Assembly: GCF_024195295.1 (NCBI RefSeq)
Contig: NZ_JAMFTH010000003.1
Location: 7,501-71,500 of the forward strand
Length of the DNA stretch: 64,000 nt
Source: Gilvimarinus xylanilyticus
GTDB lineage: Bacteria > Pseudomonadota > Gammaproteobacteria > Pseudomonadales > Cellvibrionaceae
Direction of reading: 5' to 3'
A program made the translations under genes and the position numbers. Shown here in pieces: positions 9,940 through 17,357 of this stretch (position 1 is its first letter; every line of letters starts with the position of its first letter). A model generated the notes under the pieces. It worked only from the letters and a program-made list of their open reading frames with translations, had not been told where the DNA came from and made no database searches.

Positions 9940-10299
9940 TCAGGATTCACTCTGAGCGAGGGTCTCAATATCCTCCAGAGCCTGAGGCGATGCGTCGATA
10001 ATACTAAAGCCCGCCCAATGCTTACCGTTGTCGTCGGCGTTGCGCACCCACAGACAATCGACTCCCAAGTGAATGCTGTTGCGCTCGTTTACCGGGTGAG
10101 ACAAATGCAAATCCAGTCGATATAGTCGATCTTCTTCAAAAGGCTGATCTCCGATAACCATTAACCCCTGGGTATGAATATTCACCAGGCGGCCTACGTA
10201 AGCATCCAGAGTATTATCGTACACGTCCACCGTTTGCCCGGTCGCTTGTCGCGCTTGGCAACGACTGTTTTTTGACGGAAACTCGGTCATACCGATCAC
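9940..10299 (-). CDS. PilZ-domain protein (candidate c-di-GMP receptor)
   Basis: 119 residues made almost entirely of one PilZ-like beta-barrel. The c-di-GMP motif RxxxR can be read as RCQAR (about residues 13-17). The second motif, usually (D/N)xSxxG, appears as NIHTQG, with H in place of S, so ligand binding is likely but not certain. The GTG at 10299 overlaps the stop of the DUF1631 gene (GTGA); an ATG three codons in (10290) is the alternative start. The overlap suggests that the PilZ protein works with the large DUF1631 protein. Confidence 0.82.
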   Translation of the reverse strand: MIGMTEFPSKNSRCQARQATGQTVDVYDNTLDAYVGRLVNIHTQGLMVIGDQPFEEDRLYRLDLHLSHPVNERNSIHLGVDCLWVRNADDNGKHWAGFSIIDASPQALEDIETLAQSES

Positions 10300-12653
10300 T
10301 CTTGCTGCAACAACTCGGCCGAAGCGCGAGCGTTCAAACTGTGGTAGATATTCTCTAAAGCGCGCTCAAAGAAGGGTTTAGCACTACCGGCAATAACCCG
10401 CAAATTACCCGCAATCATCGCGCGCGCCATTTGCAGTGCCGAGGTCATCGAGACCTTGCGACCCTGCTGATCAACCAACATATAATTCATGGTCTTGTGG
10501 TTATACCAAGCCACTTTAAGTCGCTTGCCTTTATCATCTTCCAGCCAGGTCCCAAACTCTATCAGTTTTAGCTTTTCAATCAGTTCAGATTCCTCGGCGC
10601 TCGCCTGGGTAATTTGCTGATTTAAGGTGCCGGCCTTTTCCGCTGCCATAGACTCAAGCTTGTTGCGCATGGGTTCGGGCGCAGGTTCGGCCTGCTGACT
10701 TTTAAGGGCCAGGGTTTGCAATGACTTAATCGCGTCAAGCAGTTTACGGGACTTGCTCTGCTCATAGCCAATGGTATCAAAGCCTTTTTGCAATTCGGCC
10801 ATGAGCTTATCCTGAACATCCAGCTGACGAACCTTATCGGCCTCCAGCAGCTTGGGCTCAATGGTCCAGATAAGGTGCTGCCCGACGGACAGGGCGCGCT
10901 CAAACTCTTCCGAATCCTGGCCATAACGCAAAATAATAAAAGACAAATAATCCGACCAGGGCAGCAACAAGAGCAAAAGCACCGGCGATGGCAAATCCCT
11001 GCCGTCAATCAAGCGCGAGATTTGTGTGTTGACGAGAATTTTTGCCTCGCGCAACTTTTCTTCGCCGCGGGCTTTTTCTAGGGCGCGCTTTTCCATCAAC
11101 TCTTGACGGCGCGACACATTGCGAATAAACGCACTAAAATCTAATGAGGTTTCGGCAAACACTTTTACGTCGTTGCCAAAATTCTCCAGTACCTGAAAGA
11201 CACAGGTGCGGATTTTCTCGTAAATATTGTACTGACTGGTGCCGTCGTTACTGACCCAGCGTGACCCTGCTTCGGCCATTTGATTGAGCAGAATACGAGC
11301 CGGATGATCGACATTTTCAAAGAAATCTTTATCGATAAATGCCAACTTGAGTACCGGCGTATGCAAATAACTTAACAGCGCTTTAACCGAATCGGGCAAC
11401 TGCTCGTCCGATAAAATATATTCAAATAACAGTCCCACTAGCTCAATGGTATGCAACTCATCGGAGCGAGTGTTTGACTCACCCGCCTGCTTTAATTCTG
11501 ATACCAGACGAGCCGACACCTCACTGACCGACTGAGGCTGTACCTGAGTCATGGGGATATCAGCCAAAGCCTGAGACTGCCCCGCCAACTGCTGTTGCAA
11601 TACGCTGACCGCCCCCACCAGCGGAGCAGCAGCCACCGCCGGATTACCATCCTGGGCGCGACGCCCGCCGGACGGCGGGGCTGTCCCAGCCTGTGCGGCC
11701 AAGCTTCCGCCCAGGTGGGTCTGCAGCAATTTAATCGCACTGACCAATCCCTGCTGATATTCCGCCGGGTCGCTATGAGGCGAATCGGCAAATATCCGGT
11801 CGGTCGCCCGGCGGCGCGGTAGCTGCCCGGCTCCTTGCGCTGAGTCGGGCGCAGAGGTCTCGTCAGATGCATCGGCAGTTGATTTTTCGGCCGTTTTCCC
11901 AGGGTTGGCCTCCGCAGAGCGCTGCGCCGTAAAACGCAGATTAGGCAGAATATTTTCATCCGCCAAATAGCGATTTAGCTCATCGTAAAATTCCGCCAAT
12001 GGCTTTATTAAAGCGGCTTCAAAATGCTTGTACCCCAAAACCTTAATCCGGGTGTCCAAAGCCAGCTCGGCCATGGCTCGGCGCAGTGCATCGCACAACT
12101 GTACCGGGCTTACCGGGTTGCCTTTTTCATCAATTTTTTTACCGCCATTCATGAGCGACAAACGCTGCTGTAGTGCCCAAAGCACATCCGCTAGTTGGGT
12201 ATCAGCGCGGTGACAAATGGAAGTAATGGCTATGGTCTCTTCCAGCTCGGAGTTATCAACCAGCGATAGCCCTTCATTGCGACTGAAACGTTCCTGGCCC
12301 GCGGGCTTGGTTAACTCTTGGCGGGAAAAATCGGTAAAGTTCTGTTCGATCAGACTGACATATTGGCGCTGTATGTAGGTCGCGCGCTGCTGCAGAAGCT
12401 TCACCACCTCGGCAAGTGCGAGCTGTTCTTTATTGGATCGGGCATTTTCCTCGCGCTTTTGCACCGAGGTTATCCACTCATCCCAAAAGCGCGGGAAATT
12501 GTGGGTTATGTACTCGACAGCGGTGGCGACACTGGCATCGATACAACGCGCGATTTGAGCCGCAGACAATGGGGAGTGTGCCTCTCCCATTGACCTGCGA
12601 GCCGAATCGGCCAAATTGTCGCTATCAGATTTATCCATGCTACTTAAATTCAT
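10296..12653 (-). CDS. DUF1631 family large cytoplasmic protein
   Basis: 785-residue protein of the DUF1631 family, function unknown; such proteins have been mislabelled thymidine phosphorylase, for which nothing here speaks. No signal peptide or clear membrane helix. Mostly helical, with a low-complexity Ala/Ser/Gln-rich middle (about 240-370) separating an N-terminal and a C-terminal half. The start is uncertain: GGAGG directly abuts the ATG at 12653 (spacing zero) and is 15 bases from the next in-frame ATG (12638). Overlaps a PilZ gene downstream, which hints at c-di-GMP-linked control; that is inference from position. Confidence 0.8.
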   Translation of the reverse strand: MNLSSMDKSDSDNLADSARRSMGEAHSPLSAAQIARCIDASVATAVEYITHNFPRFWDEWITSVQKREENARSNKEQLALAEVVKLLQQRATYIQRQYVSLIEQNFTDFSRQELTKPAGQERFSRNEGLSLVDNSELEETIAITSICHRADTQLADVLWALQQRLSLMNGGKKIDEKGNPVSPVQLCDALRRAMAELALDTRIKVLGYKHFEAALIKPLAEFYDELNRYLADENILPNLRFTAQRSAEANPGKTAEKSTADASDETSAPDSAQGAGQLPRRRATDRIFADSPHSDPAEYQQGLVSAIKLLQTHLGGSLAAQAGTAPPSGGRRAQDGNPAVAAAPLVGAVSVLQQQLAGQSQALADIPMTQVQPQSVSEVSARLVSELKQAGESNTRSDELHTIELVGLLFEYILSDEQLPDSVKALLSYLHTPVLKLAFIDKDFFENVDHPARILLNQMAEAGSRWVSNDGTSQYNIYEKIRTCVFQVLENFGNDVKVFAETSLDFSAFIRNVSRRQELMEKRALEKARGEEKLREAKILVNTQISRLIDGRDLPSPVLLLLLLPWSDYLSFIILRYGQDSEEFERALSVGQHLIWTIEPKLLEADKVRQLDVQDKLMAELQKGFDTIGYEQSKSRKLLDAIKSLQTLALKSQQAEPAPEPMRNKLESMAAEKAGTLNQQITQASAEESELIEKLKLIEFGTWLEDDKGKRLKVAWYNHKTMNYMLVDQQGRKVSMTSALQMARAMIAGNLRVIAGSAKPFFERALENIYHSLNARASAELLQQE

Positions 12654-12943
12654 CCTCCCACCTCATGTGAGACTTATTGAGTCGAACCACCCAATGTTTA
12701 CTAACGCAAACTTTCGTAAGTATATGCCACAATGTGCGCCATCGCACATAACCTGGAAAGGATACCGAAAAACCACCCCTGGACAAATAACAGTCAATTA
12801 CACCTAAAAATGCACCACAAGAAGGCCCCCTAACCTTAACGTGCACCATAACATCTCACCCGCCCAGCCAGAGACGATCGCAAAATTGCTGGGACACCCC
12901 CAAATACCGCTCACCAAGGCCTGCCGCCGGTACATTTCACCGG

Positions 12944-12960
12944 TTGGTATTTAATTTGCA
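12944..12960 (+). promoter_or_regulatory. Candidate sigma-54 (RpoN) promoter of the guanidine operon
   Basis: The sequence TTGGTATTTAATTTGCA matches the fixed positions of the RpoN consensus (TTGG, A, then TTGCA) with exactly the required -24/-12 spacing; the bases between are less conserved. Transcription would start near 12971, about 55 bases before the riboswitch. TGCACCA heptamers at 12811-12817 and 12842-12848 are each one half of an NtrC site. Nitrogen control would suit a pathway that releases ammonia. Confidence 0.5.
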
Positions 12961-13024
12961 AAACATGCGTTGAATGTGTCCGCACTGCTTTGGCAAGTAG
13001 GGCCAATCGACAATTTGCACCAAT

Positions 13025-13122
13025 AGAAGGCTAGGGTTCCGGCGGTATTTCACCGTGACTGGTCCGAGAGCTTTCGACCTTCGCAAGGAGGTTACACGGC
13101 GGGATAAAAGCCCGGGAGACTT
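13025..13122 (+). ncRNA. Guanidine-I riboswitch (ykkC class)
   Basis: The conserved blocks of the ykkC/guanidine-I aptamer appear in order: CTAGGGTTCCG (13031-13041), ACTGGTCCGAGAG (13058-13070), then ACGGCGGGATAAAAGCCCGG (13096-13115) followed by GAGAC. These are the hallmark nucleotides that form the guanidinium pocket. The genes downstream (ABC importer, DUF1989 pair, carboxylase) are the standard ykkC-controlled set. It senses free guanidine and is expected to turn the operon on. Confidence 0.95.
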
Positions 13123-13203
13123 AAGGAATCTTTATGGATTCCCGAATTGGCCTGATTGCCAACAGTGCTCCCGGAACCCAAGTGCAACCCTCGGAGGTTT
13201 GTC

Positions 13204-14244
13204 ATGAAACAACTGTCAATTGCAGCGTTAGCGCTACTTTTATCCTTCCAGGTCCAAGCGGCCGATTCCTTTAAAGTGTGCTGGTCAATCTATGTCGGCT
13301 GGATGCCCTGGGGCTACGGCGCCGAGCAAAAGATCGTCGACAAATGGGCCGATAAGTACGGCATTGATATCGAAGTCGTGCAAATTAACGACTACATCGA
13401 ATCCATTAACCAGTACACCACTGGCGAGTTCGATGCCTGCACCATGACCAACATGGATGCGCTGACCATCCCCGCCGCCAGTGGCGTGGACAGCACAGCG
13501 CTGATTGTGGGCGATTTCTCTAACGGTAACGACGGCGTAGTGCTTCGCGATAAAGACAGTCTCGCTGACATTAAAGGCCAGCGTATTAACCTGGTGGAGC
13601 TGTCGGTTTCTCACTACCTGCTGGCCCGTGCGCTGGAAACCGTGGACATGACCGAAGCGGACGTGCAAGTCGTTAATACCGCCGATGCCGATTTGGTTGC
13701 TCTGTACAACTCCGGCTCAGTCAGTGCAGTCACCACCTGGAACCCTCTGTTAAACGCCATTATCGCCGAAGACGACGCCAACCTGGTGTTCGATTCTTCG
13801 CAAATCCCCGGCGAGATTATGGACTTGCTGGTGGTGAAAACCGACACCCTTGAAGCCAACCCCGAACTGGGTAAAGCCTTGGTGGGCGCCTGGTACGAAA
13901 TTATGGGCCTGATGAGTGGTGACGACGAAGCCGGTATTGCCGCGCGCGAAGCCATGGGTAACGCCTCGGGTACCGACCGCGCGGGCTACGAGGCGCAGCT
14001 GGCCAAAACCAGAATGTTCTACCAACCTGCCGACGCTCTGGCGCTGGTTAACAGCGACGAACTGCTAGACACCATGCAAAAAGTGGCCGAGTTCTCATTT
14101 GACCATGGTCTGCTGGGCGAAGGCGCGCCAGATGCCGGCTTTATCGGCGTAGAGGGCCCTCAGGGCACCTATGGCAACAGTGCCAACACCCAACTGCGTT
14201 TTGACACCACTTATATGCAAATGGCTGCCGACGGCAAGCTGTAA
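13204..14244 (+). CDS. Guanidine/urea-carboxylase-linked ABC transporter, substrate-binding protein
   Basis: Periplasmic binding protein of the NitT/TauT-like family found beside urea or guanidine carboxylases. 346 residues with a cleavable signal peptide (MKQLSIAALALLLSFQVQAA; cleavage near residue 19-20). The mature part begins DSFKVCWSIYVGWMPWGYG, with aromatic residues of the type that could stack on a flat cation. The ATG at 13204 has GGAGG about 8 bases before it; an in-frame reading from 13156 would put 16 extra residues in front of the signal peptide. First gene after the riboswitch. Guanidine as substrate is inferred from riboswitch and neighbours. Confidence 0.88.
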   Translation: MKQLSIAALALLLSFQVQAADSFKVCWSIYVGWMPWGYGAEQKIVDKWADKYGIDIEVVQINDYIESINQYTTGEFDACTMTNMDALTIPAASGVDSTALIVGDFSNGNDGVVLRDKDSLADIKGQRINLVELSVSHYLLARALETVDMTEADVQVVNTADADLVALYNSGSVSAVTTWNPLLNAIIAEDDANLVFDSSQIPGEIMDLLVVKTDTLEANPELGKALVGAWYEIMGLMSGDDEAGIAAREAMGNASGTDRAGYEAQLAKTRMFYQPADALALVNSDELLDTMQKVAEFSFDHGLLGEGAPDAGFIGVEGPQGTYGNSANTQLRFDTTYMQMAADGKL

Positions 14245-14255
14245 TACCTCCGACT

Positions 14256-14272
14256 CGGGGGCTTTGCCCCCG
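14256..14272 (+). other. Intercistronic hairpin between binding-protein and permease genes
   Basis: CGGGGGC-TTT-GCCCCCG gives a perfect 7-bp stem with no U-run. Hairpins after a binding-protein gene commonly protect that part of the mRNA and raise the binding protein over the membrane parts; that role is inferred. Confidence 0.6.
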
Positions 14273-14286
14273 TCTGAGAGCCAAGA

Positions 14287-15108
14287 ATGAAAAGACTGGT
14301 TAACTTAACCCCATCGAAGCCCGCCCGCATCCTGTTAGGGTTACTGCCTTTCGCGCTGATCCTGCTGATTTACGTTATCGCCTCGGATGCGCGGCTGGAG
14401 GCCAACCCCAGCGATAAGCTGCTACCCAGCTTTGAACAAATGGGCGATGCCATATCGCGCCTGGCCTTTGAACCCAGCAAACGCACCGGCGAATACCTGT
14501 TCTGGCAGGACACCCTATCCAGCTTGACCCGTCTGGGCCTGGGTATTGGCATTGCCGCGTTTATCGGTTTTACCCTGGGGCTGCTCACCGGCGCCCTGCC
14601 TACGGCCTATGCCCCTCTGGCGCCATTGATTACGGTAATCTCGCTGATTCCCCCCATGGCGCTGCTGCCCATCTTATTTATTGTGTTTGGCTTGGGCGAG
14701 TTGTCGAAAATCGCGCTGATTATCTTTGGCGTCGCGCCTTTTATTGCCCGGGACATTCAGCGCTGCACCCTGGAGATTCCCCGCGAACAATTAATCAAGG
14801 CGCAAACTCTGGGCGCCAGCAGCTGGCATATTGTCTGGCGCGTGCTGGTACCGCAGCTCATGCCTCGCCTGATCAACGCCATGCGTTTATCCCTGGGCGC
14901 AGGCTGGCTGTTTTTAATTGCCGCCGAGGGTATCGCCTCGACCGATGGTTTGGGTTACCGAATCTTTTTGGTGCGCCGCTATTTATCCATGGATGTGATT
15001 CTGCCCTATGTGGCCTGGATTACCTTGCTGGCCTTTATTATCGATTGGCTGCTCGCCAAAACCAGCCAGCTCGCTTTCCCCTGGCACCACCAAGGAGGTA
15101 AAGCATGA
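14287..15108 (+). CDS. ABC transporter permease (guanidine/urea-type, NitT/TauT family)
   Basis: 273-residue inner-membrane permease. Hydrophobic segments lie near residues 15-30, 80-100, 112-150 and 210-260. The ABC-coupling loop is recognisable around residues 175-195 (LIKAQTLGASSWHIVWRVL, the EAA-like motif with G at the expected place). The N-terminal ~75 residues include a periplasmic stretch. It follows the binding protein after 42 bases containing a hairpin and overlaps the ATPase gene by four bases (ATGA). Confidence 0.9.
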   Translation: MKRLVNLTPSKPARILLGLLPFALILLIYVIASDARLEANPSDKLLPSFEQMGDAISRLAFEPSKRTGEYLFWQDTLSSLTRLGLGIGIAAFIGFTLGLLTGALPTAYAPLAPLITVISLIPPMALLPILFIVFGLGELSKIALIIFGVAPFIARDIQRCTLEIPREQLIKAQTLGASSWHIVWRVLVPQLMPRLINAMRLSLGAGWLFLIAAEGIASTDGLGYRIFLVRRYLSMDVILPYVAWITLLAFIIDWLLAKTSQLAFPWHHQGGKA

Positions 15109-15896
15109 TTGAAATTAAAAACCTGTGGAAGGAGTACGGCGATAACGTCGTTCTGGAAGACATCAGTAAAACCGTTAACGACGGCGAGTTTGTCACCTTG
15201 GTGGGCACCTCGGGCTGCGGCAAAAGCACCTTCTTAAAAATGCTGCTGGGCATGGAATCCCCCACCCGCGGCCAGCTGTTAATTGACGGCCAACCGATAC
15301 CGGATGAACCGGATCAAAGTCGCGGCATTGTGTTCCAGCAGTACTCGGTATTCCCACACCTAAGCGTGCTGGAAAACGTGATGATCGCGCGGGAATTTGA
15401 GCGCGCGCCACTGCTGGGCAAACTCTTCGGCGGTCGCAAAAAACAAGTGCGCGAAGAGGCCCGCGCCCTCCTGGAAAAAGTGGGCCTGACCCCAGCGGCC
15501 GACAAATACCCCCACGAACTATCCGGCGGTATGCGCCAACGCCTCGCCATTGCCCAGGCCCTGATCCGCAAACCCAAGGTGCTGCTTTTAGATGAACCCT
15601 TTGGCGCACTCGATCCGGGTATTCGCGCGGATATGCACCAGCTTATTCTGGAGCTGTGGCGCGAGCACAACCTTACCGTGTTTATGGTAACCCACGATCT
15701 CTCCGAAGGGTTTTACCTGGGCACCCGCCTGTGGGTGTTCGACAAGGTCCGCCACGATCCGCAAGCGCCGGGCGCCTGGGGCGCACAAATCACCTACGAC
15801 TTACCGGTGGGCGAAATTCCCGCCGACACCCTGGCCAAAATGCAACAACAAATTAACGAGCCTGAAGACAAAAAAATCACTGGAGAATCAGCGTGA
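15105..15896 (+). CDS. ABC transporter ATP-binding protein (guanidine/urea-type)
   Basis: 263-residue cytoplasmic ATPase that powers the importer. Walker A GTSGCGKST at residues 34-42, Q-loop in GIVFQQYSVF, signature LSGGMRQR, Walker B VLLLDEPFGALD and the switch histidine in VTHDLSEG are all intact. The last ~45 residues form a family-specific tail. Overlaps the permease (ATGA) and the next gene (GTGA), showing tight coupling through the operon. Confidence 0.95.
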   Translation: MIEIKNLWKEYGDNVVLEDISKTVNDGEFVTLVGTSGCGKSTFLKMLLGMESPTRGQLLIDGQPIPDEPDQSRGIVFQQYSVFPHLSVLENVMIAREFERAPLLGKLFGGRKKQVREEARALLEKVGLTPAADKYPHELSGGMRQRLAIAQALIRKPKVLLLDEPFGALDPGIRADMHQLILELWREHNLTVFMVTHDLSEGFYLGTRLWVFDKVRHDPQAPGAWGAQITYDLPVGEIPADTLAKMQQQINEPEDKKITGESA

Positions 15897-16609
15897 AAAA
15901 CATTGATTACACCACCACCCTACCCGGCGCCAGCCACTGGTCATTTGAAGCGCGCCGCGGCAGTGCCATGCGCCTGACCGACCCGAGTGGCGCAGGCAAT
16001 GTGGGTATGTTGTTCTATAACCCTCGCAACTTATTAGAGCGCTACAACGCCCCCGACTCACTCAAGTGCCAACACACTTTCAAGCTGACCGCAGGACACT
16101 GCCTGTACTCGGACATGGGGCGTATTTTCGCCTCTATTACCGACGACACTTTCGGCTGGCACGACACCGTCAGCGGTACCAGCCACAAGGCCATGGTGGA
16201 AAAAAACTGGGGCCAGCGGGATTACCAAACCCAAAGTAATGACTGGCTGCAAAATGGCTTTGATGCCTTTTTGGTCGAACTTGCCAAGTACGGTTTAGGG
16301 CGCGCCGATTTAGCAGCCAACGTCAACTGGTTCAGTAAAGTCGCCACCGACGATGCCGGCGCCATGGCACTGGATTCCAGCGCCAACCAAGCCGGTGCAA
16401 GCGTCGAGCTGCGTTTCGAAATGGATACTCTCGTCATACTGCACACTTGCCCTCATCCGTTAGAGGCCAGTGCCGAATATCCACGCGGAGACATTCGCAT
16501 CGATCTGGGCGAAGCCGCACCGATCAACGAAGATGACCTGTGCCTGAATTCACGCCCGGAAAACGCCCGGGGCTTTGCCAATAACGCGCTCTACCACATT
16601 GGAATATAA
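15893..16609 (+). CDS. DUF1989 protein, carboxyguanidine deiminase subunit (first copy)
   Basis: 238 residues, one of two adjacent DUF1989 proteins (urea carboxylase-associated proteins, now known as the CgdA/CgdB carboxyguanidine deiminase in guanidine users). The enzyme converts carboxyguanidine to allophanate and ammonia. Visible: [20 protein letters not shown], the core [14 protein letters not shown], and a C-terminal [10 protein letters not shown]. Compared with the second copy, the residue after the HD core that is cysteine there (GGACATES) is serine here (SGTSHKAM), so the two subunits are not equivalent. GTG start overlapping the ATPase stop; a longer reading is excluded by that overlap. 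Which copy is CgdA and which CgdB was not decided. Confidence 0.88.
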   Translation: MKNIDYTTTLPGASHWSFEARRGSAMRLTDPSGAGNVGMLFYNPRNLLERYNAPDSLKCQHTFKLTAGHCLYSDMGRIFASITDDTFGWHDTVSGTSHKAMVEKNWGQRDYQTQSNDWLQNGFDAFLVELAKYGLGRADLAANVNWFSKVATDDAGAMALDSSANQAGASVELRFEMDTLVILHTCPHPLEASAEYPRGDIRIDLGEAAPINEDDLCLNSRPENARGFANNALYHIGI

Positions 16610-16619
16610 CGAGGCTGAC

Positions 16620-17270
16620 ATGACCATTTTAGAAAGCCAATTGTTACCGGAAAACGCCGCTGAGCGCCACACCATAGGCGCGGGCGATTACTACTTTGCA
16701 CCGCTAAAAAAAGGCCAGACGTTACGCATTCTTGACCTGGAAGGTAATCAGGCAGCAGACACGTTATTTTTTAATGCCGCCGATGTTTCCGAGCGCTACA
16801 GCGCCACCGATACCATTCGCGAACAGGGCAATGTGTACTTAACCGCGGGCAGCGTACTGCGCAGCAACTTAAACAACCCGATGTTGGAAATTACCGCCGA
16901 TACCTGTGGCCGCCACGACACCTTGGGCGGCGCCTGCGCGACCGAAAGCAACACCGTGCGCTACGATTTGGAAAAACGCTGCATGCACGCCTGCCGCGAC
17001 AGCTGGATGCTGGCGGTTGCCGAGCACCCTGAGTTCGGCGTTAGCAAGCGGGATATTACCCACAACATTAACTTTTTTATGAATGTGCCCGTCACCGCCG
17101 AGGGCGGCTTAACGTTTGCCGACGGCATTTCCGGAGCGGGAAAGTACGTGGAAATGACCGCATTAATGGACGTACTGGTGCTTATGTCTAACTGCCCACA
17201 ACTGAACAACCCGTGCAACGGCTACAACCCCACGCCGGTCGAGATGATTGTTTGGGACGCGCGGGCTTAA
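16620..17270 (+). CDS. DUF1989 protein, carboxyguanidine deiminase subunit (second copy)
   Basis: 216 residues, the partner of the preceding gene. Shows [19 protein letters not shown], the core [16 protein letters not shown] and a second conserved cysteine cluster [17 protein letters not shown], consistent with the metal/catalytic half of the pair. The ATG at 16620 begins [17 protein letters not shown], 10 bases after the first copy; a reading from 16575 would overlap the upstream gene out of frame. With the carboxylase it should turn guanidine plus bicarbonate into allophanate. Confidence 0.9.
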   Translation: MTILESQLLPENAAERHTIGAGDYYFAPLKKGQTLRILDLEGNQAADTLFFNAADVSERYSATDTIREQGNVYLTAGSVLRSNLNNPMLEITADTCGRHDTLGGACATESNTVRYDLEKRCMHACRDSWMLAVAEHPEFGVSKRDITHNINFFMNVPVTAEGGLTFADGISGAGKYVEMTALMDVLVLMSNCPQLNNPCNGYNPTPVEMIVWDARA

Positions 17271-17302
17271 GTCCACACACAAAAAACTGAATCGAATTGC
17301 CG

Positions 17303-17351
17303 CAGAGGACGACCTCTGACGCACAAGGCATAGCCGGGACGACCCGCGGAG
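17303..17351 (+). ncRNA. Guanidine-II riboswitch (mini-ykkC) in front of the carboxylase
   Basis: Two hairpins, each closed by the diagnostic ACGA (ACGR) tetraloop: CAGAGG-ACGA-CCTCTG at 17303-17318 (6 bp) and CGGG-ACGA-CCCG at 17335-17346 (4 bp), joined by a 16-base linker. The second stem is followed at once by the ribosome site CGGAG (17347-17351), seven bases before the ATG. The 3' arm of hairpin 1 (CTCTG, 17314-17318) can pair with CGGAG, so guanidine binding, which holds the hairpins together, would free the ribosome site. The class is clear from sequence; the switching model is inference. Confidence 0.9.
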
Positions 17352-17357
17352 ACAGTT

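Larger units (their letters stand above)
12654..13203 (+). other. Leader and promoter region of the guanidine operon
   Basis: This gap holds no credible protein gene. From left to right it carries two TGCACCA heptamers (12811-12817, 12842-12848), a sigma-54-like promoter (12944-12960), a third TGCACCA (13016-13022), the guanidine-I riboswitch (about 13025-13122), a small GGAATC/GATTCC hairpin (13126-13143) and a clear ribosome site (CGGAGG, about 13191-13196) for the substrate-binding protein. No run of U follows the hairpin, so control by the aptamer may be at translation or processing rather than by an intrinsic terminator. Confidence 0.7.

Noticed and set aside
9935-9960. Hairpin CTCGCTCAG/CTGAGCGAG at the end of hemL/PilZ
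   Set aside because: Perfect 9-bp stem but without a U-run and partly inside the PilZ coding end; too weak to call a terminator.
13126-13143. Hairpin GGAATC/GATTCC as terminator of the guanidine-I riboswitch
   Set aside because: It is short and has no following U-run, so it cannot be called an expression-platform terminator.
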